Notes under the pieces: model-generated
Databases searched by the model: none
What the model saw: only the letters and a program-made list of their open reading frames with translations
Told to the model about the DNA's origin: nothing
Part shown: positions 58,800-64,000 of the stretch, in pieces
Position numbering within the stretch: the first letter of the stretch is position 1
Layout: the number at the start of each line of letters is the position of its first letter
From: Ensifer sp. LC11
GTDB lineage: Bacteria; Pseudomonadota; Alphaproteobacteria; Rhizobiales; Rhizobiaceae
Assembly (NCBI RefSeq): GCF_001695835.1
Contig: NZ_MBSO01000034.1
Location: 186,001 to 250,000 of the forward strand
Reading direction: 5' to 3'
Length of the DNA: 64,000 bases
Translations under genes and position numbers: made by a program

Positions 58800-61385
58800 C
58801 GGAAAACGCAACGCACCGATGACAAGCGATCGCAGCGGTCGCACCTCGCGTTGCTGCCACTCGGCCATTTTCTTCAGAACGGCGCGCTGGCCGCGCCAGG
58901 CGAGCATGCCGAGCGCGATACCGCCAACGATCGACAAAACGGCGAACACGGCCGCAGGCAGCGCCGATTGCAGCGGCAATATCAGCAGTTCAGGAACGAA
59001 GCGGTGCAGGATGTAAATGTGGAAACCGGCCGCCGACAGCGGCAGGATGAGTTCGGCCACCCAACGCGGGATGGCGATCCGCGGTCGATAGAGCAGCACC
59101 GCCAGAACCGCGATCTGTAGCAGGTATTTGATCTTCGTGCCGATCCAGACGCCCTCGTAAAGGCCAAAGAACAGGAAAGCGCCCGTTCCGGCGACGAGCA
59201 GGATCAGGCGCTGCCGCGCCTCTTCGGCAACGGCAGCGCACCAACCGATGACGGCCAGATAGAAAATCCAGGGCAGCGTGAAGATCTGGCGATTGCCGAT
59301 CGGCCAGAGCAACGGCAAAGCCAGCCTGGCGGCAAGGGCGAAGACCAGCAAGGTCATGCCGGCAACAAAGGGCCTTGCCGAGACGAAGCGCCGCAACGGC
59401 GGGATCGCGAAGAGCCCGACGAAGACGAGCATCATCTGGCAGTAGGCTTCGATGAACCAATAGAGATAGGGCACCATCTGCCGGGCTTCCGGCGTTGCAA
59501 GGCCAACATTGCCAACAAGGAAGACCGAAGCCCAGGGCACTTCGCCCCAGGCGAGCGCAAAGGCGGCAACGATCAGATAATAGGGCACCAGGATCTGTGC
59601 CAGCGGCCGGAGGATTGCCAGGCCGTCTCCCGCCAGAAGCGGCCCCATTTGGAAACGGGCGAGGCTGAAGCCGGCGAGCACGACCATCGCCGCCGAACCA
59701 CCGGGGATGGGCCACAAGGTCTCGTGGTGCAAGACCACGAGCAGGATCGCCAAGGCCCGGATCACAAGATCCGTACCGATCCGCCGCGTCGTGGTTTCCT
59801 GACGCTCCTGAACCGACAACTGCGCGATCGACAGGGTCTCCCAAGCGTCCGGCGCCGCTCCGAGCACCTTTTCAAGGCCAAGCGAGAGCTGAACGAAGCG
59901 CAGCGAATCGCCGCCAAGCGACAAAAAACTGTCCGTTCGCTTCACCCTCATGGGATAAAAAACCTGAGCGAAGAGTTCCTCGATGCCGCCGGCATCGCCG
60001 GCGCCGCTGGCGGCCGCCTGCCGGGCGGCCATGTTGAGCGCGTTGTAATCGATCTTGCCGCTGGCGAGCCGCGGCATTTCGGCAAGCGGCGTGGCCTTCA
60101 GATGCGCAAGCGTCAGGCCACTCGCCTGGGCCAGGAAACGCCTGACCTCTTCCGCATCGCCCCCGCCGCAATAGAAGACATGGAGGCTGGCATCGTCGCC
60201 GACGACGGCCGCAGCAATGCCGCGCCTGTCGAGCGCCACTTCCAGCACGTCATGGGCGATCCGAAGTCCGGCAATCTTGGAGATCCGCTTCATCCGGCCG
60301 ACGATCTGGAACAATCCGTCAGGGTGGCGGGTGGCGAGATCGCCGGTGCGCAACTCGGTAAGCTCGGTACCGCGGCAGAGATCGTCGCGCGTTGTCGCGT
60401 AGCCCATCATGACATTCGGGCCGCGATAGACCAGCTCGCCGGCCACGCCGTCCCGGTCAATCGGCTCGCCGTTTTCGTTCTCGAGCACGAGGCTCCCGCC
60501 GGGAATGGCCACCCCGATCCTGTCCTCGTTGCCGGCAAGCGTGGTGGGCGGCACATAGGCAATGCGCGCGGTCGCCTCGGTCTGGCCATACATGGCGAAG
60601 AAGGCGCCCCCTTGGGCGCGGAGCTGTTCGTTGTAGAGGCGAATGACGTCAGGACCCAACCGCCCTCCGGCAACGGTCATGAAGCGCAAATTCGGAAAGC
60701 GGCGCTCGCGAAACCCCACCTTCTCCAAGAGCTCGTAGGAATAAGGCACGCCCGAGAGGTTCGTGCAGCCGCTCGCAGCAAGGCCATCGAGAAAACCGCC
60801 ATCGAGGATCGATCCGCCGGGAACATAGAGACTGGCGCCGACCGCCAGGTGAGAGTTCAGCACCGACAGGCCGTAGGAATAGTGGAGCGGCAGAATGAGA
60901 CAGCCGCGATCATCCGCTGTCAGCCCGAGATAGCAGGCGATGGAAGCCGCATTCGTCGAGACGTTAGTCTTCGACAAGCGGACCGCCTTGCCGCAACCGG
61001 TACTGCCCGACGTCGAGAGCATCATCGCCAGTTCGGGATGCAGCACCTCGCCGTGTTGCCGCAGATGCTCGGTGCGCCAACGAGCGTCGATACGGCGAAA
61101 GGCATAATCGGGAGCGAAGGCCTCGACCCAGGATCCGATCGCACCGCTTCTCGGCGCCTGCATGGCAACGGCATGCCCGGCCTTCAGAGCGGCGAGATAG
61201 GCGACGATCGCATGCTCGCACAGTTCAGCCTCGATCGACACCAATGCGCGCGGACCGCTGAAGGCGAGCGCCTGACGAGCGACCCGCTCGCTAAGTTCAC
61301 GATAGGTGACGATCCTCTGCCCGGGAAAGACCAGCGCCGGGCGGTCGCCCCAGTTCGCCAAATTTCCAATGAACGAGAGGGACAT
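58785..61385 (-). CDS. Adenylation-carrier-membrane acyltransferase fusion
   Basis: An 866-residue protein joining three activities. Residues 1-460: acyl/aminoacyl-adenylating domain with STSGSTGCGK (124-133), YGQTEAT (266-272), RTGD (346-349) and the A10 lysine Lys444 in ASGKIDY. Residues about 465-535: carrier domain with phosphopantetheine Ser494 in SLGGDSL. Residues about 540-866: about ten membrane helices, starting RALAILLVVLHH, matching the acyltransferase-3 family with its histidines at 553-554. It should activate a carboxylate, load it on its own carrier and transfer it across or at the inner membrane. No C domain and no phosphopantetheinyl transferase nearby. Substrate and acceptor unknown. 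It stands alone. Confidence 0.9.
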   Translation of the reverse strand: MSLSFIGNLANWGDRPALVFPGQRIVTYRELSERVARQALAFSGPRALVSIEAELCEHAIVAYLAALKAGHAVAMQAPRSGAIGSWVEAFAPDYAFRRIDARWRTEHLRQHGEVLHPELAMMLSTSGSTGCGKAVRLSKTNVSTNAASIACYLGLTADDRGCLILPLHYSYGLSVLNSHLAVGASLYVPGGSILDGGFLDGLAASGCTNLSGVPYSYELLEKVGFRERRFPNLRFMTVAGGRLGPDVIRLYNEQLRAQGGAFFAMYGQTEATARIAYVPPTTLAGNEDRIGVAIPGGSLVLENENGEPIDRDGVAGELVYRGPNVMMGYATTRDDLCRGTELTELRTGDLATRHPDGLFQIVGRMKRISKIAGLRIAHDVLEVALDRRGIAAAVVGDDASLHVFYCGGGDAEEVRRFLAQASGLTLAHLKATPLAEMPRLASGKIDYNALNMAARQAAASGAGDAGGIEELFAQVFYPMRVKRTDSFLSLGGDSLRFVQLSLGLEKVLGAAPDAWETLSIAQLSVQERQETTTRRIGTDLVIRALAILLVVLHHETLWPIPGGSAAMVVLAGFSLARFQMGPLLAGDGLAILRPLAQILVPYYLIVAAFALAWGEVPWASVFLVGNVGLATPEARQMVPYLYWFIEAYCQMMLVFVGLFAIPPLRRFVSARPFVAGMTLLVFALAARLALPLLWPIGNRQIFTLPWIFYLAVIGWCAAVAEEARQRLILLVAGTGAFLFFGLYEGVWIGTKIKYLLQIAVLAVLLYRPRIAIPRWVAELILPLSAAGFHIYILHRFVPELLILPLQSALPAAVFAVLSIVGGIALGMLAWRGQRAVLKKMAEWQQREVRPLRSLVIGALRFPLRPL

Positions 61386-61434
61386 CGTCTAACCGCCACT
61401 GCCAACCCCGGGTCACAGCCCGATTTAGTCGCGC

Positions 61435-61463
61435 GGCATATAATTGGTGACTAAAGGCGTCAA
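61435..61463 (-). promoter_or_regulatory. Candidate promoter of the fusion gene
   Basis: On the minus strand, TTGACG (61463-61458) and TATGCC (61440-61435) are 17 bases apart, about 50 bases before the start codon at 61385. The -35 is good and the -10 poor. Confidence 0.3.
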
Positions 61464-61667
61464 GTATAAACACGGGCTAAAATAAGGACTCAAGGTCGCA
61501 TCGACGATGCACGGTTGCGCCTTTCCGCGGATGATTGGAATTCAGCAACCATACCGGGCAGGAAACGCCAGCGGCCTGAAATCTTCAGACTCCCTTAAAT
61601 GCGACTTCCCATAGTGACCCCAGCTTTGAGACAGACTTCCGACACCGTCACCAGGGGCCATGACCGA

Positions 61668-62747
61668 ATGACCAGGCAAGTTCCAGCGGACGCCAGCCGA
61701 TCACAGGCAAGGCAAGCGGCGATCATTCTGAAGGTGGCACAGGCGATGGCCAAGCACGGTGTCGCTGCCCTGCCCCGCAACTATGAGCTTTTCTACGAAG
61801 CACTGTCCGGCCGCCTGCCGCAGCTTTCGGCGGAGCTCGCCGCGCTCGGCCCGAACCCTCAACAGGATGCCCTGGACGCGCTGGGCCTCAAGCATCACCT
61901 CGTCGCGCACGCAGCACTCGCCGCTGACAGAGCCCGGGCCGCGGCCCAGGAGGCGCTTGCCGACATCGCCGGCATGCTGAAGCTTGCCCTGGCGCATAAG
62001 CGCGTTTTCAAGGACGAACTCGAGCAGTTTGCCGATCGGCTCGCCACCGATCCCGTTGCCTCCCTTTCTGAATTCGCAGGTGACGCGACGCGGTTGCGCG
62101 ATGCAGTCGGGAAATTGACCAGCGAAGAAGGCGCACTGCAGCACGTCCTGGAGACGAGCGTGCAGCGCTTCGCCGAATTCGAGGGCGATCTGGCTGAAAG
62201 CCGCCGAACGCTTACCCGCGACCCTGTCACCGGTCTGCCGAACCGCCTGGCGCTGACCGCAAAGCTCGACGCCATTCTCGAAACCGGCCATGTCGATCAG
62301 CCGCTTGCGCTGCTTTTCGCCTCCGTCGAAGGCCTTCGCGAGATAGCGGAGCAGCACGGAGGCGCCGTTGCGGCAAAGGCGCTTGCCAAACTCTCGGCGC
62401 TGTTTCGCAAGTCAATCAAAAGGAATGATTTTGTCGCCCGCATCGGCCAGCAGGACTTCGCGTTCCTCTGTCGCGATGTCAGCGCCGAGAACGCCGAGGC
62501 CATTGCCCGGCGTCTGCGGCAGTCGATTGGGGAGTTGCGGATCGCCCTGCCCGGTCGGGCGCATACCGCCGAGACTCTCTCGCTTGTGGCGGGTGTCACC
62601 ATGGTACAGCCGACATCGACGAGCGCCGATCTGCTGACCCAGGCTGAACTGGCGCTTGTCGGCGCCCGCAGCGGTGCTGGCATCCTCAGCTATTCGTCGG
62701 CACTCGGCCGCAATCACACAAGAACCTACGGCCACGCCGCCGCCTGA
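61668..62747 (+). CDS. GGDEF-domain protein with degenerate active site
   Basis: A cytosolic protein of about 359 residues (start ATG at 61668; an ATG at 61599 would add 23). The first 190 residues are helical, with ALPRNYELFYEALSG and a long stretch likely to dimerise or sense. The GGDEF domain follows (DPVTGLPNRLALTAKLD and the half site), but the signature loop reads RIGQQDFAF instead of GG[D/E]EF. Such a loop should not make cyclic di-GMP, so the protein is probably a c-di-GMP receptor or regulator by protein contact. Confidence 0.85.
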   Translation: MTRQVPADASRSQARQAAIILKVAQAMAKHGVAALPRNYELFYEALSGRLPQLSAELAALGPNPQQDALDALGLKHHLVAHAALAADRARAAAQEALADIAGMLKLALAHKRVFKDELEQFADRLATDPVASLSEFAGDATRLRDAVGKLTSEEGALQHVLETSVQRFAEFEGDLAESRRTLTRDPVTGLPNRLALTAKLDAILETGHVDQPLALLFASVEGLREIAEQHGGAVAAKALAKLSALFRKSIKRNDFVARIGQQDFAFLCRDVSAENAEAIARRLRQSIGELRIALPGRAHTAETLSLVAGVTMVQPTSTSADLLTQAELALVGARSGAGILSYSSALGRNHTRTYGHAAA

Positions 62748-62751
62748 AACG

Positions 62752-63204
62752 TCAAGCGGCAACCGGCTGGCGGTTTTCGTCGATCTCGGACGCCCTCTCG
62801 CGCAGACAGCCAAGCAGACGAAAGAGTTCCGTTCGCTCGCAATCGTCGAGCGCGGAGAACAATTCATCGATCGTGCGATGACGCGGCTGCAAGGCGGCTT
62901 CCAGCGCCTGCCGGCCGCGACCGGTGATCGAAATGATCTTCGCGCGGCGGTCCTGCGGGTCCGGTTCACGCACGACCATGCCGTCCCTCTCCAGCCCGTC
63001 GATCGCCTCGGTGACGGTCCTCGCCGCAAAGCCGAGCGCCGATGCGATGTCGGCGCAGCGACAGGGGCCAAGCGTGTTCAGATAGAACAGGAACTTGCTG
63101 CGCGCGAGCGAAACGCCTTCCTCCGACATCGATGCGTTCACCAGGCGATGAACGCAGTGATAGAGCTCGAAGAGCCGCTCGGCGACTTCGACTTTTTCTG
63201 TCAT
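62752..63204 (-). CDS. MarR-family regulator
   Basis: A 150-residue winged-helix regulator. The ATG at 63204 (MTEKVEVAERLFELYHC) is preferred; longer starts are possible. The HTH is at about 55-85 (CADIASALGFAARTVTEAIDGLERDGMV), the wing has EPDPQDRRAKIISI, and the flanking helices give the dimer. It ends 5 bases from the convergent GGDEF gene. Targets unknown; the next gene upstream is a small secreted protein transcribed in the same direction. Confidence 0.9.
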   Translation of the reverse strand: MTEKVEVAERLFELYHCVHRLVNASMSEEGVSLARSKFLFYLNTLGPCRCADIASALGFAARTVTEAIDGLERDGMVVREPDPQDRRAKIISITGRGRQALEAALQPRHRTIDELFSALDDCERTELFRLLGCLRERASEIDENRQPVAA

Positions 63205-63238
63205 GGCAATGTACCTCATTGTGGCAACGCCAAAACGA

Positions 63239-63273
63239 AACAACCCGGCCCCGCTTGGCGGGACCGGGTTGTT
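63239..63273 (-). terminator. Hairpin after the first small secreted-protein gene
   Basis: A compound stem: AACAACCCGG with CCGGGTTGTT (ten pairs) plus inner CCCGC/GCGGG. On the minus strand it follows the stop at 63295 by 22 bases and is followed by TTTCG; a modest T-run. It lies upstream of the MarR gene. Confidence 0.6.
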
Positions 63274-63294
63274 CGGTCAACCGTCTGGCGTGAC

Positions 63295-63573
63295 TTATTG
63301 ATCGTTTTCGTCGGTCGTGCCGAAAGCCTTGGCGTGACCGTTGGTGATCGCGCCGGTCGCTGTCGCGTCGACGGATCGGTCGTCGATACCCGCATAGTAG
63401 TCGCCGCGGCTGGCCGAGCTTGCAGAAGCTCCGGCACCAGCGGAAGCCTCGGCGCGTCCGGTAAAGAGCGGCGTGGAGCTCACGCCCTCATAGTAGCTGC
63501 CGCCGGCAATGGCGGCAGACGCGCCGCCGAGCATGGCGGCCGCAACGAGGATCGCGGCAATGGGCGTCTTCAT
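63295..63573 (-). CDS. Small secreted rhizobial protein (DUF680-like), paralogue 1
   Basis: A 92-residue exported protein. The ATG at 63573 gives a signal peptide (MKTPIAAILVAAAMLGGASAAIA). The mature part starts GGSYYEGVSSTPLFTGRAEA, then is rich in Ala, Ser and Gly and ends in TTDENDQ. A paralogue with the same block lies upstream. I associate this type with DUF680 proteins of rhizobia, whose function is unknown. A hairpin follows the stop. Confidence 0.75.
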   Translation of the reverse strand: MKTPIAAILVAAAMLGGASAAIAGGSYYEGVSSTPLFTGRAEASAGAGASASSASRGDYYAGIDDRSVDATATGAITNGHAKAFGTTDENDQ

Positions 63574-63680
63574 AGGTCTGTTCCTTGGTGGAGATGGCAG
63601 ATTGGGGGCTGAGCCCCACATAGGCGATTGGAAAGTCGCCTCTTAGGATCTCGACGTTGATCGATCAAATCCCCTGAAAC

Positions 63681-63706
63681 GGGGTGCGGGCTGAAACCCG
63701 CACCCC
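63681..63706 (-). terminator. Hairpin after the second small secreted-protein gene
   Basis: GGGGTGCGGG (63681-63690) pairs with CCCGCACCCC (63697-63706) around CTGAAA. Lies 14 bases past the stop of the gene at 63720 on the minus strand. The following T-run is weak. Confidence 0.55.
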
Positions 63707-63719
63707 TTCGTCATCGCGA

Positions 63720-64000
63720 TTAGCGGGAAAGGCCCTGGTAATATTCGCCTTCGCCGCCCGTGACGCTCTTCGGCGCGACGCCATAGTTCACCACCGAACC
63801 GGTCTTGGTGCGGTCGACATAGCCGGCCTCAGAATTGCCGATGGTGAAGGACGACTTGCCGGTGACGGCGGACGTCCGTTCGGTGTAGAGCGGCGTCGGG
63901 CTTGCGCCTTCATAATAGCTGCCGCCTGCAAAAGCAGCGGACGCGCCGCCAAGGATAGCGGTTGCAACGAGGGCGGCGGAAAGAGCAGTCTGGATTGCAG
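63720..64000 (-). CDS. Small secreted rhizobial protein, paralogue 2 (cut by edge)
   Basis: Partial: the N-terminus is outside the window. My translation of the minus strand from the right edge to TAA at 63720-63722 gives the end of a signal peptide (ending AGG), then SYYEGASPTPLYTERTSA, and a C-terminus ending YYQGLSR. It shares the block GGSYYEG-x-S-x-TPL-x-T with the gene at 63295, so the two are tandem paralogues that otherwise differ. Function unknown. Confidence 0.7.
   Translation of the reverse strand, partial: AIQTALSAALVATAILGGASAAFAGGSYYEGASPTPLYTERTSAVTGKSSFTIGNSEAGYVDRTKTGSVVNYGVAPKSVTGGEGEYYQGLSR

Overview
The window looks like chromosomal DNA from an alphaproteobacterium of the Rhizobiaceae, most likely Sinorhizobium/Ensifer. 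Evidence: high-GC coding bias on both strands; rhizobial gene neighbourhoods (glyA-nrdR-ribD, lpiA-acvB, an LdtR-like MarR regulator beside an L,D-transpeptidase, hda beside ppk-ppx, an extra groEL without groES); rhizobial-type intergenic palindromic repeats; and small rhizobial secreted proteins. About 60 protein genes are supported. I see no rRNA, tRNA, CRISPR array, prophage or intact insertion sequence. Most of the window is core or stable accessory chromosome.

Layout. 1-3.6 kb (minus): L,D-transpeptidase, then glyA-nrdR-ribD (ribD cut by the left edge). 4-5.2 kb: LdtR-type MarR regulator and a small membrane protein. 5.3-8.8 kb (plus): hemB, an RDD membrane protein, the N-end-rule transferase bpt and an EamA exporter. 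8.8-11.6 kb (minus): ArsR-like regulator and parC. 12-18.2 kb (plus): a secreted protein, a cytochrome P450 overlapping an LpxL-like acyltransferase, a 77-residue protein and groEL. 18.2-20.1 kb: a TetR regulator divergent from a serine beta-lactamase-fold hydrolase. 20.2-30.3 kb: aspS (minus), then on plus an MFS transporter, a Tat-exported multicopper oxidase, rnd, a membrane-anchored class III cyclase, a divergent DUF2000/AraC pair and a phytase-like esterase.

30.3-36 kb (minus) is a compact run in transcription order perM-hda-ppk-ppx, joining replication-initiator inactivation to polyphosphate making and breaking. purM-purN run divergently. Two intergenic repeats lie here: a RIME1-like element before purM and a 221-bp element with 43-44-bp terminal inverted repeats after purN. 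38.4-46.2 kb (minus): lpiA and acvB (aminoacylation and de-aminoacylation of phosphatidylglycerol, start/stop overlapped), a Nudix hydrolase, a CDF metal exporter and a molybdopterin oxidoreductase. 46.2-49 kb (plus): rlmJ, a secreted four-cysteine protein, a lipoprotein-type RNase T2 and a GST. 49-54.2 kb: an Omp25/RopB-like porin (minus), then SDR-uvrC and pgsA-moaD-moaE with ATGA-type overlaps.

54.2-64 kb is the most accessory-looking part. It holds an A/T-richer pocket with a 53-residue protein, a LivH-type permease without partners that faces a CGNR zinc-finger regulator across a near-perfect palindrome, a lipoprotein, ndk, a GST, a DinB protein, an 866-residue adenylation/carrier/membrane-acyltransferase fusion, a GGDEF protein with a degenerate active site, a MarR regulator and two paralogous small secreted proteins (the last cut by the right edge).

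The best candidates for something undescribed are the adenylation-carrier-acyltransferase fusion, the CGNR/orphan-LivH unit with its palindrome, the P450/acyltransferase pair, and the 53-residue protein. None can be proved from sequence reading alone.
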